A DNA stretch of 64,000 nucleotides from Cohnella endophytica (GTDB lineage: Bacteria; Bacillota; Bacilli; Paenibacillales; Paenibacillaceae): the NCBI RefSeq assembly GCF_003628305.1, contig NZ_RBZM01000002.1, forward strand, positions 62,001 through 126,000. Direction: 5' to 3'. The notes below the pieces were generated by a model. The model saw only the letters and a list, made by a program, of their open reading frames with translations, searched no databases and was not told the DNA's origin. Shown here piece by piece: positions 8,552-17,084 of this stretch; within the stretch, counting starts at the first letter, position 1; every line of letters starts with the position of its first letter. The position numbers and the translations under genes are program-made.

Positions 8552-9727
8552 TTATTCGAAACGAAGAGCATCGATAGGCTTGAGTTTGGCCGCTTTGTTC
8601 GCGGGGAACATTCCGAACAGCACGCCGATGGCTACCGAGAATACGAACGCGATTATGATAACGTTAAGCGAGAAGGCGATATCCATTTTGAACGCGGAAG
8701 ATGCTCCCTGAGCAGCCCCGATTCCGATACCTATTCCGAGCAGTCCACCTAGTCCGCTTAGCACCATGGATTCTATCAGGAATTGGATGAGAATATCCCG
8801 CCGCTTCGCTCCGATCGCTTTGCGAATGCCGATTTCCCTCGTTCTTTCCGTAACGGAAACGAGCATGATATTCATAATGCCGATACCACCGACAAGTAGC
8901 GAGATGCCCGCAATTCCGGCTAAAGCGAGCGTTAACGTACTCGTTACCGAAGATAACGTCGATAGAGCGTCGCTTTGATTAAATACCCGGTAACTATCCG
9001 TGTTACCCCGGAAGTGCGCGCTAAGCTCGGTCTCGAGTCCCGCGACTACGGAATCGATCTGATCGGTGGTCGCCACCTGGACGTAAATCGTACGCACGCC
9101 TATCGATTTGAACAGCCGTTCCGCCGACGTTTGGGGAATCATGACGACCTCGTCGTTCGACCCCGTCGTCGAGCTCCCCTTTGCTTCCAAGACGCCGACG
9201 ACTTTGTACCTGGTTCCTTGGATCAGAATGTACTCGCCAAGCGGGTCGGCGAAACCGAACAAGTCCGTCGCCGTCGTAGCGCCGATAACCGCGACCTTCT
9301 GGTATACGTCCAAGTCGATCTGCGCCAGGAATCGTCCGGATGCGACCTTGTAATCCCTTAACGGCGCGTAATCGGCGTTCGTGCCGATTACGCTTACCGT
9401 TTTGGTAGTCGTTCCGTACTTTACGGAAGTACTTTGCGTACTTGTAGGCGCAATATATTGAATACCTTTTACTTTATCCGCGAAAGCTACGGCGTCGGTT
9501 ATTTTCAGCGTGCTCGTCGAGCCGCGGCCGACGATGTTCACCGTTAATAAATTCGTTCCTAGGCTCTCTAGGTTCGCCGTGACCGACTTGGTCGCTCCTT
9601 GCCCGAGCGCGACGAGCGCAATGACGGCCGTCACCCCGATAATAATGCCGAGCATCGTCAGCAACGAACGGAGTTTGTTGGACAGAATGCTTTTTAGAGC
9701 CATCTTAACCGCTTGTAAGAAGTTCAT
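8552..9727 (-). CDS. MacB-like ABC transporter permease (FtsX family)
   Basis: Membrane subunit of a MacB-type ABC efflux or lipoprotein-export-like system, 391 residues. N-terminal membrane segment at about 18-42 (LRSLLTMLGIIIGVTAVIAL), a large extracytoplasmic MacB_PCD domain, then three C-terminal helices of the FtsX fold; the conserved GGIGIMNIMLVSVTERTREIG-type loop lies at about residue 283. Start ATG follows GGGGGGAGGACGGA. It overlaps the 3' end of the ATPase gene by 23 bases, which suggests translational coupling. Confidence 0.95.
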   Translation of the reverse strand: MNFLQAVKMALKSILSNKLRSLLTMLGIIIGVTAVIALVALGQGATKSVTANLESLGTNLLTVNIVGRGSTSTLKITDAVAFADKVKGIQYIAPTSTQSTSVKYGTTTKTVSVIGTNADYAPLRDYKVASGRFLAQIDLDVYQKVAVIGATTATDLFGFADPLGEYILIQGTRYKVVGVLEAKGSSTTGSNDEVVMIPQTSAERLFKSIGVRTIYVQVATTDQIDSVVAGLETELSAHFRGNTDSYRVFNQSDALSTLSSVTSTLTLALAGIAGISLLVGGIGIMNIMLVSVTERTREIGIRKAIGAKRRDILIQFLIESMVLSGLGGLLGIGIGIGAAQGASSAFKMDIAFSLNVIIIAFVFSVAIGVLFGMFPANKAAKLKPIDALRFE

Positions 9728-10424
9728 TCCGTCCTCCCCCCTCTTCGTTCAATTTGCCGTCCATAATTCTGACGACTCGTTTGGCCTGCTGAGAGATTAC
9801 CGGATCGTGGGTGATGAGGACGATCGTGTGTCCAAGGGCATTCAGCTCTTTCATATATCCCATGACCTCTTTGCCGGTCTTCGTATCCAATGCTCCCGTA
9901 GGCTCGTCGGCCAGCAGAATCGGAGGATTCCCCGCCAAAGCTCTCGCGATCGCGACGCGTTGCTGCTGACCGCCGGACAATTCGGACGGACGATGGTGAA
10001 TTCTTTCTTCCAAGCCGACTTTCGTGAGCGCTTCGACTGCTTGCTCACGTCGCTGTTTGGCAGGTACTCCCCGATAGATCAAAGGAAGCTCCACGTTCTC
10101 GATCGCCGAAAGGCGGGACAATAAGTTGAAGCCTTGGAAAATAAAACCGATCTTGCGGTTGCGAATTTCCGCAAGCTTATTTTCCCTTAACCGACTTACC
10201 TCTTCTCCGTCCAGCCAATACTCTCCCGACGATGGAGCATCCAGACAGCCGATCACGTTCATAAGCGTCGACTTGCCTGAACCGGATGGTCCGATAATCG
10301 CGATGAAGTCCCCTTGGTCTACGGTTAACGTGACATCGTCCAATGCTTTTAACGTTTCGCCGCCCATCTTATACGTCTTGCTCAGCTTGCTAATTCGGAT
10401 CAACGATTCGGAAGCCGCCTTCAT
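9705..10424 (-). CDS. MacB/LolD-like ABC transporter ATP-binding protein
   Basis: A 239-residue ATPase partner of the permease. Walker A GPSGSGKST (about 44-52), Q-loop FIFQGFNLLSRLSAIENVELPL, signature LSGGQQQRVAIARAL (about 147), Walker B and D-loop ILLADEPTGALD (about 168), and switch His in LITHDP (about 204). These match the MacB/LolD subfamily that drives mechanotransmission transporters. The ATG overlaps the stop of the upstream adaptor gene by one base (TAATG). Confidence 0.96.
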   Translation of the reverse strand: MKAASESLIRISKLSKTYKMGGETLKALDDVTLTVDQGDFIAIIGPSGSGKSTLMNVIGCLDAPSSGEYWLDGEEVSRLRENKLAEIRNRKIGFIFQGFNLLSRLSAIENVELPLIYRGVPAKQRREQAVEALTKVGLEERIHHRPSELSGGQQQRVAIARALAGNPPILLADEPTGALDTKTGKEVMGYMKELNALGHTIVLITHDPVISQQAKRVVRIMDGKLNEEGGGRNELLTSG

Positions 10425-11914
10425 TAACGCCCACCGCCCGTGGTGCCGCTTTTGCTCGTCGTTGTTTGGCGACTACCGTTTCCGCCGCCAAAGGCTCCTC
10501 CTGCTCCGCCTTGGAAGCCGCCGCCAGCACCCGGGAAACCGCCGCCGAATCCACCGAATCCGGCTTGTGCGTTTGCGTTGGAGCTCGTGCTTTTGATCGT
10601 CGGAAGCACGACGAGGTCGCCTTCCTTTAATCCCGTCAAAATCTCGATGCTGTCCTCGTTATTGATGCCCACGGTAACTTCAACCCGCGTCGTCGACGTG
10701 ACGGCAACGCCCGCGTTTCCGCTTGTTCCGCCGGCAGTATTGCCTCTAGCCGCCATGAATTGTTCGCGCATCGCCGCTCTTTCCTCTTCCGTCATGTTCT
10801 GGAATCGGCTAGAGTTATTGCCTGTGTTGCCTTGACCTTGCGCTCCTTGACCTGCCTGGCTTTGACCTGCCTGGCTTTGACCTGCCTGGCTTTGACCTGC
10901 CTGGCTTTGACCTGCCTGCCCTTGACCTCCCTGCCATTGCCCTTGTCCCGCTTGACCGTTTGTTCCCGCTTGTCCCGTCTTTCCCGTTGCAGACGTAGTC
11001 GAACCTGCTGCCGGAACCATGACGAAATATTTTCCCTGCGACGATTGTACCGCTTCGACCGGGACGTATAAGGCATCTGCTTTCTGGGCCGTCATGATGC
11101 TAGCTTCCGCGGACATCCCGACCTTTAGGTCGTCTTTGCTATCTAGAAGCACCGTAACGTCAAACGAAGCTACGCCGTTGCTTGTGGTGCCTTCGTCCGC
11201 GATCGTGACGACTTTTCCATTAAATGTTTTCTTGGGCAACGCTTCGACCAAGATTTGCGCTTCCTGCCCGAGCTTCACTTTCGGGATATCGAGCTCGTCG
11301 ATACCGACGACCATTTGCAATTGCGCGAAGTTAACGACTTCGCCGATATCCGCGTTAGGATTAAGCGAATCTCCCTCCGCGACGTTAAACGTTGACAGCA
11401 CACCATCTATCGGAGCTACGATCGGATCGATTTTCTTGCTCGTGCGCAACGTGGTAAGATCCTCTTCGGCCATAGCAATATCGAGCTGTTGCTTCTGGAT
11501 ATTAAGAGCGAGCGTCGCCCTGGCGGAATCGTCGGATGCTTCCTTGTACTTCGACTGCAAATCCGCGAGATCGAGCTTCTTTTTCTTTAGATCGATATTT
11601 TTGCTTTGAACTTGCGATGAGATATCCTCTTCTTTGTAAGTAATAAGGACATCTCCTTTCTTAACCGTGTCGCCTTTCTTGAAATTGACCTTTAGCGCTG
11701 TACCGGCGGTTTTAGCCTTTAATGTCTCGCGCGCGGACGGCTGGATGCTCCCCGTACCGCTTACCTTAACCTCGATCGTACCTTTACGCACTACGGTCGT
11801 CGAGTAAGTTGCCGCCAATTGCTTACCTTTTTTTCCATAAACCTTGTATCCGCCCCAAGAGCCTGCGGCGAGTACGACGACCAAACCCGCGATCCACCAA
11901 CTTTTGCGCCCCAT
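10424..11914 (-). CDS. RND/MacA-like membrane fusion adaptor with Gln/Gly-rich repeat insert
   Basis: Periplasmic-adaptor-type (HlyD/MacA) subunit of the efflux system. An N-terminal anchor (about 6-22) precedes a lipoyl/barrel-sandwich segment (VKVSGTGSIQPSARETLKAKTAG), a helical hairpin (about 100-165) and the beta-barrel part (VVGIDELDIPKVKLGQEAQI). A low-complexity region of Gly, Gln and Ser follows at about 325-375, including four to five AGQSQ units encoded by 15-bp DNA repeats, and the C-terminus is Gly/Phe-rich. ATG at 11914 lies eight bases after AAAGGTGG; a GTG at 11926 overlaps that site and is less likely. In Gram-positives such adaptors act outside the membrane with MacB-like transporters, for example on peptides. 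Confidence 0.9.
   Translation of the reverse strand: MGRKSWWIAGLVVVLAAGSWGGYKVYGKKGKQLAATYSTTVVRKGTIEVKVSGTGSIQPSARETLKAKTAGTALKVNFKKGDTVKKGDVLITYKEEDISSQVQSKNIDLKKKKLDLADLQSKYKEASDDSARATLALNIQKQQLDIAMAEEDLTTLRTSKKIDPIVAPIDGVLSTFNVAEGDSLNPNADIGEVVNFAQLQMVVGIDELDIPKVKLGQEAQILVEALPKKTFNGKVVTIADEGTTSNGVASFDVTVLLDSKDDLKVGMSAEASIMTAQKADALYVPVEAVQSSQGKYFVMVPAAGSTTSATGKTGQAGTNGQAGQGQWQGGQGQAGQSQAGQSQAGQSQAGQSQAGQGAQGQGNTGNNSSRFQNMTEEERAAMREQFMAARGNTAGGTSGNAGVAVTSTTRVEVTVGINNEDSIEILTGLKEGDLVVLPTIKSTSSNANAQAGFGGFGGGFPGAGGGFQGGAGGAFGGGNGSRQTTTSKSGTTGGGR
10847..10921. repeat. 15-bp tandem repeat inside the adaptor gene
   Basis: Five consecutive copies of a 15-base unit (TTGACCTGCCTGGCT on the plus strand); the first four are identical and the fifth is degenerate. 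Because the unit is a multiple of three it encodes AGQSQ steps, so copy number can change without breaking the frame. Confidence 0.95.
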
Positions 11915-11982
11915 CGTACGATCCACCTTTCAACGTTATGGGCTCATTATGCGAGACGAACCTTAGTTAAAGATGAGAACCC

Positions 11983-12034
11983 GCTGAATGTTTGCTGAAC
12001 GCGTCATTCAGCAAATATTCAGCATTTGCTCAGC
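11983..12034. promoter_or_regulatory. divergent operator with five GCTGAA/TTCAGC half-sites at 11-bp steps
   Basis: In the gap between the efflux operon and the response regulator gene, GCTGAA occurs at 11983 and 11994, and its inverse TTCAGC at 12007 and 12018, with CTCAGC at 12029. Each side steps by 11 bases, one helical turn, and the two sides face each other. This is the layout expected for OmpR/PhoB-type response regulators, so the neighbouring regulator is the natural candidate to bind here and control both directions. Confidence 0.65.
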
Positions 12035-12134
12035 CAACGTTAAGGAAATTAGCCCATAATAAGGAGACAATTAAATTACTCGCGCATGTTATCTTGACGG
12101 CGCGATACCGATGATCGAATCCGGAGGAACTCAT

Positions 12135-12821
12135 ATGGCGCAATCCATAAAAGGCATCAAAGTTTTGATCGTGGACGACGAACCGAATATTTTGCAGTTT
12201 CTCGAAATGGGGCTTCATAACGAAGGTTTTCAAGTGGAGACCGCGCAAGACGGACCGGAAGGAATCGCTCTTGCGGAAACGTTCATGCCGCACGTCGTCA
12301 TTCTGGATGTCATGATGCCGGGAATGGACGGCTTCCAAGTTTGCCAAGCCCTGAAGAACCTTAAACCCGTAGCCGTCATCATGCTTACCGCGAAGGAAGA
12401 AATCGAAGACCGGGTGAAGGGGCTAACGCTCGGGGCCGACGATTATATGTCCAAGCCATTCAGCTTCGATGAGCTACTCGCGCGGATACAAGCCAGACTC
12501 CGCAATCAATTCCCCCATTTACTGGAAGAAGTGACGATCGGATCATTCGTCGTCGACGCATCGCGGAAGGAGCTTCGTTATCGCGGTCGGCCGCTAGAGC
12601 TGTCCCCGACGGAGTTCGAGCTGCTGAAGCATCTTGTATTCAACCATGGCTACGTTCTGAGTAAAAGCGCTATTCTGGATCAAGTGTGGGGGTACGATTT
12701 CGGAGGCGAAGAAAATATAGTCGAGGTGTACATCCGATCGCTTAGAGAGAAACTGCAAGACCGCGAGCATCGGGTCATTCGGACGATCCGCGGCGCAGGT
12801 TACAGGGTGGACCTCCAATGA
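12135..12821 (+). CDS. OmpR/PhoB-family response regulator
   Basis: A 228-residue DNA-binding response regulator. The receiver domain (about 8-118) has the acidic pair DD at 14-15, the phospho-acceptor Asp58 in ILDVMMPGMDG, and the conserved Lys in LTAKEE. The winged helix (about 130-228) has the typical LSPTEFELLKHLVFN and the recognition region ENIVEVYIRSLREKL. ATG at 12135 sits six bases after CGGAGGAAC; an ATG 24 bases upstream has no such site. It overlaps the kinase gene by four bases (ATGA) and is divergent from the efflux operon, which it probably controls. Confidence 0.95.
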   Translation: MAQSIKGIKVLIVDDEPNILQFLEMGLHNEGFQVETAQDGPEGIALAETFMPHVVILDVMMPGMDGFQVCQALKNLKPVAVIMLTAKEEIEDRVKGLTLGADDYMSKPFSFDELLARIQARLRNQFPHLLEEVTIGSFVVDASRKELRYRGRPLELSPTEFELLKHLVFNHGYVLSKSAILDQVWGYDFGGEENIVEVYIRSLREKLQDREHRVIRTIRGAGYRVDLQ

Positions 12822-14308
12822 GCTCGCGTGCCGGACGGCAAATCGCGGCGACCGAACGCATGAAATCATTCGTCTTTCCTCATTCTCTTCGCTATCAATT
12901 GTTATCGCGAATGCTGCTTATCGTCGCGGCGTTATTGCTTGTCATCGGACTGTTTCAATATTTACTAATGGAACGATTCCTTTATCAGAATAGGGCATCC
13001 GCCATTCAAAGACAGATACAGTCCGTTCCCGGGGACATGTGGGAAAGGTTCAACTCCTTCAAACGAAGAGGACCCGCCGACTCCTTTATCTTCTTTCCCT
13101 CTTCCTCCGTCGCCTTTGTCGATAAAGAAGGCAAAATGACCGTTTTATCGACGATAAACGGCTCATCTGAAGCAAACGTGCCGCATTTGGATAGTAAAAA
13201 GTATGCAGAGGCTCTTGACTCTCCTCGGAAAGCCAAGCCTCGCTACGAGATCGTACATCAACAGGATGACGGCGAACAACTCGTCGTCATTCAGGCCGTT
13301 AGATCGTTTAACGGGACCATGGGCGTCGTTCAAGTCAGCACGAGCACGAAGCCATTGAAGGGCGAGCTCTATCGTCAATTGTTATTGTTCGGCGGTTTGG
13401 CGTTAGCCGCGCTAATCGGCGGATTGCTTACCTTCTTGCCGGCAATCCGACGCACGCTGACGCCATTATCCAGAATGATCGCCACCGTCGAACAGATCGA
13501 TTCCGGCACGCTGGCCGAACGCCTGCCCGAGAACGGTCTGCCGCTTGAGATCGATCGCTTATCCCATTCATTTAACCGGATGTTGGAACGCCTGCAGTTC
13601 TCCTTCCTTGCCGAACAAGAAGCGAAGGAGCAGATGCGAAGATTCGTGGCGGATGCCTCGCATGAATTACGTACGCCGCTCACTTCGATTCACGGCTTCT
13701 TGGAGGTGTTGCTGCGTGGGGCGGTTTCCGATCCGGAGAAGCTTACCCGCGCGCTGAGAAGCATGCACGGTGAATCCGAGCGAATCATTAAGCTCGTTAA
13801 CGACCTGCTCCTGTTAGCTAAGCTTGACCGCGCTCCGGAGCTTAGATTAAAGTCGACCGATCTATCTAGCTTAGTAATCGATATGGAGCCGCAGCTACGC
13901 ATTCTGGCAGGGGACAGGGAAATTCGCATAGATGCTCCTCGGACTGCGATTGTGCCTCTTGATGACGACAAGATCAAGCAAGTTCTGCTTAATTTGTTCC
14001 ACAACGCCGTTCAACACACGGATCCCGTCGAGGGCGTTATACGAATTGTCGTCGCCCGAGATGAATCCGGCCATGGCGCCAGCCTGACGATCCAGGATAA
14101 CGGAACGGGAATCGCGGAAGAGCATTTGCCCCATCTGTTCGAACGCTTCTATCGGATCGATAGCTCGCGGGCGCGTAAACACGGGGGCGCGGGTCTTGGC
14201 TTATCTATAAGTCGCTCGATCGTCGAGTTGCACGGAGGGCATATAAAAGGAACAAGCCGCCTTGGAGAAGGCAGCTTGTTCCGAATCGATTTACCGGGAA
14301 TCGAATGA
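12818..14308 (+). CDS. sensor histidine kinase
   Basis: Membrane sensor kinase of 496 residues, partner of the preceding regulator. Two membrane helices (about 30-52 and 190-212) enclose an extracellular sensor of about 135 residues. A HAMP domain (about 212-265) leads to the phospho-acceptor helix with His in FVADASHELRTPLTSIHGFLEV (about 288), then the ATPase domain: N box LLNLFHNAVQHTD, G1 DNGTGIAEEHLPHLFERFYR, G2 GGAGLGLSISRSIVELHGG. The start overlaps the regulator stop (ATGA). Its last 60 bases also contain the terminator of the convergent gene at 14.3-16.3 kb. Confidence 0.95.
   Translation: MSSRAGRQIAATERMKSFVFPHSLRYQLLSRMLLIVAALLLVIGLFQYLLMERFLYQNRASAIQRQIQSVPGDMWERFNSFKRRGPADSFIFFPSSSVAFVDKEGKMTVLSTINGSSEANVPHLDSKKYAEALDSPRKAKPRYEIVHQQDDGEQLVVIQAVRSFNGTMGVVQVSTSTKPLKGELYRQLLLFGGLALAALIGGLLTFLPAIRRTLTPLSRMIATVEQIDSGTLAERLPENGLPLEIDRLSHSFNRMLERLQFSFLAEQEAKEQMRRFVADASHELRTPLTSIHGFLEVLLRGAVSDPEKLTRALRSMHGESERIIKLVNDLLLLAKLDRAPELRLKSTDLSSLVIDMEPQLRILAGDREIRIDAPRTAIVPLDDDKIKQVLLNLFHNAVQHTDPVEGVIRIVVARDESGHGASLTIQDNGTGIAEEHLPHLFERFYRIDSSRARKHGGAGLGLSISRSIVELHGGHIKGTSRLGEGSLFRIDLPGIE
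14249..14282 (-). terminator. terminator of the stalk/PKD gene, embedded in the kinase coding sequence
   Basis: A stem of GGAACAAGC (14249-14257) with GCTTGTTCC (14274-14282) and an inner GCCTT/AAGGC extension, followed on the minus strand by TTTTATAT (14248-14241). The single wobble pair is U-G only on the minus strand. It lies about 30-65 bases past the stop of the minus-strand gene and inside the 3' end of the convergent kinase gene, where it encodes in-frame residues. Confidence 0.75.
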
Positions 14309-14312
14309 GTGC

Positions 14313-16325
14313 TTATGGGTTACTAATATCGTTAGCATCGCTAACAACGCTAGTATCGCTTGTCACGCTAGTAGAAGGCATTGGCATAAATAAGAGATTA
14401 ATAGGCAAGCTGCTACCCGAAGCCGGCGTGAACTGGATCGTTACCGATTCCGTAGTATCGCCGGTTTTGTATAACATGCCGACTTCGTTCGGATTGAGCA
14501 AATAGCTATTGTTCGTCGCGTAGACGACTTTGCCGTTCACCGTGAACGCCCCCGCATAATAACCGCCGCGAGGATTAACGACGATGGCGGTGTTCGGTTG
14601 AACGGAGTTCAACCTCAACGTGTACATGACCCCGTAATTCCCCGAGTTGATTACCGGCGTGTTCGTCGTCTTATCGATTCCCGACAAGCGCGTATCGACG
14701 ATGTTATCCGCCAAGATCATCCGGCTCTTCACATCGCCGATCGTGCGGTTAACGACCATGATGCGGTTGGCGTCTTCGAACGTACCGCGAATATGGCGGT
14801 CATGGCTGTCCAGTACCTTAAGAGTAGGCAGGTAACTCAATACATCCCGATTCGCGTCCACGACGACGACCTGAATATGCAATTGCTTGTCCATGACCAC
14901 GTCCGCGAACATCGACAGTACATCGCCCGGTCTCATCGTCTTGCTGCTGTAGTCCGTGAGCAGAACTTTGCTTTGACCGGCAGGGACGCTGACATTCGAA
15001 TATTTAGGATTTAACTTCGATGTCATGAAATTACCCGCTACCGCTCTTGCGACCGACGATACGTAAGGGTTCGGTCCGCCGATTCCCATTGGACCGATTT
15101 GTACGTTGGCATCGGCGGTATTGTAATTCGTCGCGATGATGTACACTTTAACCGCAGTCGAGCGGCTATTGTAATTGTGAACCAAGAAGCGTACATTGCC
15201 GGACACGTCGTCCTCGTAATAAATGCCTTCTTCGACGATCGTCTCCGGGCTGTTCGCCCTGATCAATGTTTGCGTCTGAGAGATAATATCGTAATTTATC
15301 GTCGGGAAAGTCAGCACGTCCGGACCGCTGATCCCGAACTTATCTCCGATGTCCGTGTACAGGAGATTAAACTCTTCCTGCGAATGCAAAGTTTCGTCCT
15401 CGATGTTGATCGTCTTCGAGATTTCGCCCACGGCGCCGTTGGCATCCGTAACGGTAAGCGTAATCGTCTGCGGACCCGCTACGAAAAATCCTTTTGCGTT
15501 GTTCGTCCAGACTCGGCTCGAGATCCGATTCTCGTCGTCCGTGCTCTGATCGGCGTACTGGATCAGTTCGCCCATTTTATAGGAATCTTTGTCCGTCGTG
15601 AAGGCTGCTACCGGCGGTTGATTCGGCGGCTTGACGGTAACCGTTACCGTATAAGCGTCGCTCCAAGCCCCTGTCTCGTCTTGCACCCAATGCGATACCG
15701 TGTAGATTCCTTCTTGTTCGAACACGGTATTGTTGTTCTCCCAACGCTCGTCTACGATCTTCAATCCCCTTGGATGATAGGAGAGGTTCGTGTAGTAGAC
15801 TTCGGTTTGTTCGGCGTAAGGATTGACGTTCGATACGCTGAATTTGGCGCTTGGTTTCGTTCCCCAAGTCAATTCCAGATTTTGCGTCTTCGGAACCGCT
15901 ATTAGCGTAATCCCGAAGTTCGTTGCTACGGTTTTCAGAGGAACCATGAGCGTACCCTTAAACACGTAAGGCGCGCCCGCCGCGTTGCCTTTCGCTACGC
16001 CGTTCAGCGAATAAGCGGCTTTCCCTGCTGTGAACTTCAGTTCTTTATCTCCGAATTTCAAAGCGTACGATTTCGTCTTGGCATCGTATACGATCGTCCC
16101 GAACAGTTCCTTCATCAGCGATCTTGCGGCAACGTACGTTACGCCTTTCGTGGCGGTCAGCGGTTGATCCGCCAGCACGCTTGTACCATTATGTATCATT
16201 TGTTTGGATGCTTGGGTAACAACCAACTTATCCATACCGTCCGAATTTCCTGCGGCTTGAACGGGTAACGAGAACGAACACAGCAACATTGCGGCAACGC
16301 AAAAACGAATAAAACTTTTCCTCAT
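14313..16325 (-). CDS. secreted protein with copper-amine-oxidase-like stalk domain and PKD domain
   Basis: A 670-residue exported protein. Signal peptide at 1-24 (RKSFIRFCVAAMLLCSFSLPVQA). Residues about 50-150 are a stalk domain of the copper-amine-oxidase N-terminal type (YVAARSLMKELFG, MVPLKTVATNFGI), common in Paenibacillaceae surface proteins. A PKD-like beta-sandwich follows at about 230-310 (NQPPVAAFTTDKDSY ... ITLTVTDANGAVGEISKTI). The C-terminal 350 residues are not assigned. Start ATG follows AAGGAG at good spacing. The gene ends four bases from the stop of the convergent kinase gene. Probably a cell-envelope structural or binding protein; no catalytic motif is seen. Confidence 0.8.
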   Translation of the reverse strand: MRKSFIRFCVAAMLLCSFSLPVQAAGNSDGMDKLVVTQASKQMIHNGTSVLADQPLTATKGVTYVAARSLMKELFGTIVYDAKTKSYALKFGDKELKFTAGKAAYSLNGVAKGNAAGAPYVFKGTLMVPLKTVATNFGITLIAVPKTQNLELTWGTKPSAKFSVSNVNPYAEQTEVYYTNLSYHPRGLKIVDERWENNNTVFEQEGIYTVSHWVQDETGAWSDAYTVTVTVKPPNQPPVAAFTTDKDSYKMGELIQYADQSTDDENRISSRVWTNNAKGFFVAGPQTITLTVTDANGAVGEISKTINIEDETLHSQEEFNLLYTDIGDKFGISGPDVLTFPTINYDIISQTQTLIRANSPETIVEEGIYYEDDVSGNVRFLVHNYNSRSTAVKVYIIATNYNTADANVQIGPMGIGGPNPYVSSVARAVAGNFMTSKLNPKYSNVSVPAGQSKVLLTDYSSKTMRPGDVLSMFADVVMDKQLHIQVVVVDANRDVLSYLPTLKVLDSHDRHIRGTFEDANRIMVVNRTIGDVKSRMILADNIVDTRLSGIDKTTNTPVINSGNYGVMYTLRLNSVQPNTAIVVNPRGGYYAGAFTVNGKVVYATNNSYLLNPNEVGMLYKTGDTTESVTIQFTPASGSSLPINLLFMPMPSTSVTSDTSVVSDANDISNP

Positions 16326-16439
16326 ATCAGGCTCCTTCTAATCTAGTTGATTGACTTCATCCATCCTCCTAGTCATATGTAATAACGCTAAGACTGCATA
16401 AAGGTTGCTAGATTCCTAGAATTTTAGGCAAAATTAATA

Positions 16440-16467
16440 AAGCCGCGAGCGGAGTCGCTCTCGGCTT
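16440..16467 (-). terminator. terminator of the GNAT gene
   Basis: Hairpin AAGCCGAGAGCG/CGCTCGCGGCTT with one mismatch, overlapping the stop codon of the acetyltransferase gene on the minus strand and followed by TTTATTAATTTTG. Confidence 0.6.
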
Positions 16468-16909
16468 ACAGGCTTTTGCTCATGCGTACGTGCAAGATAT
16501 CCGCGTCAAGGAAGGGCTCTTCGGAGATCGTCCGGTAACCTAATTTCCCGTAAAAAACTTCCGCGGAACACTGCGCGTCCAGTAGCGACGTTTCGTATCC
16601 GAGATTCTTAGCCGCTTGTTCCATGTCAAGCAGCAGATGTTTTCCTATTCCCTTGCCGCGTTGTGATTTCAATACCGCGATCCGTTGCATCTTCGCGACG
16701 CCGGGCTCGAACGTCTTGAACCTTCCCGTCGCGATCGGGCATTGTTCTTCGTTTAGAACGAGGAAATGATGGCACGCGGCAGGCGATGCGTCGTACTCGT
16801 CCATCTCGAGCTCTCTTGGAACGCCCTGCTCCTCTACGAATACTTCGAGACGAATGCCGAAGGCTTGCCGAAGCTGATCTTCCGTCTCCACTTTAATGCA
16901 GTTAATCAT
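16466..16909 (-). CDS. GNAT family N-acetyltransferase
   Basis: A 147-residue acetyltransferase of the GNAT fold. The acetyl-CoA pyrophosphate loop is seen as QRGKGIGKHLL (about 83-93), after the strand AKMQRIAVLKS; the N-terminal FGIRLEVFVEEQGVPRELEMDE resembles ElaA/YitI-type proteins. The start is taken at 16909 because AAGAAGG precedes that ATG; the upstream in-frame ATG at 17017 has no ribosome binding site. Monocistronic. The substrate cannot be inferred. Confidence 0.85.
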   Translation of the reverse strand: MINCIKVETEDQLRQAFGIRLEVFVEEQGVPRELEMDEYDASPAACHHFLVLNEEQCPIATGRFKTFEPGVAKMQRIAVLKSQRGKGIGKHLLLDMEQAAKNLGYETSLLDAQCSAEVFYGKLGYRTISEEPFLDADILHVRMSKSL

Positions 16910-17022
16910 TCTACTACCTTCTTTTTTTATCGATTGTCGTCCGTATTTGGCAGAATTACGGCTCATATTAAGGATATCGGACAACGCCAAGATGCACAAC
17001 AGCCATTCTCCATCCATTTTCT

Positions 17023-17053
17023 AGCATAAAACGTTCAATCTCCATCCATAATA
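17023..17053 (+). promoter_or_regulatory. candidate sigma-G promoter of the germinant receptor operon
   Basis: AGCATA (17023-17028), 18 bases, CATAATA (17047-17053). The -10 fits the forespore sigma-G pattern CATWMTA exactly and the -35 differs from TGMATR at one base. It lies about 30 bases ahead of the first ger gene, as expected for a spore germination operon. Found by eye. Confidence 0.45.
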
Positions 17054-17084
17054 ATTGGAAATCGGAGGAGGGGAGAGTGTGCCG

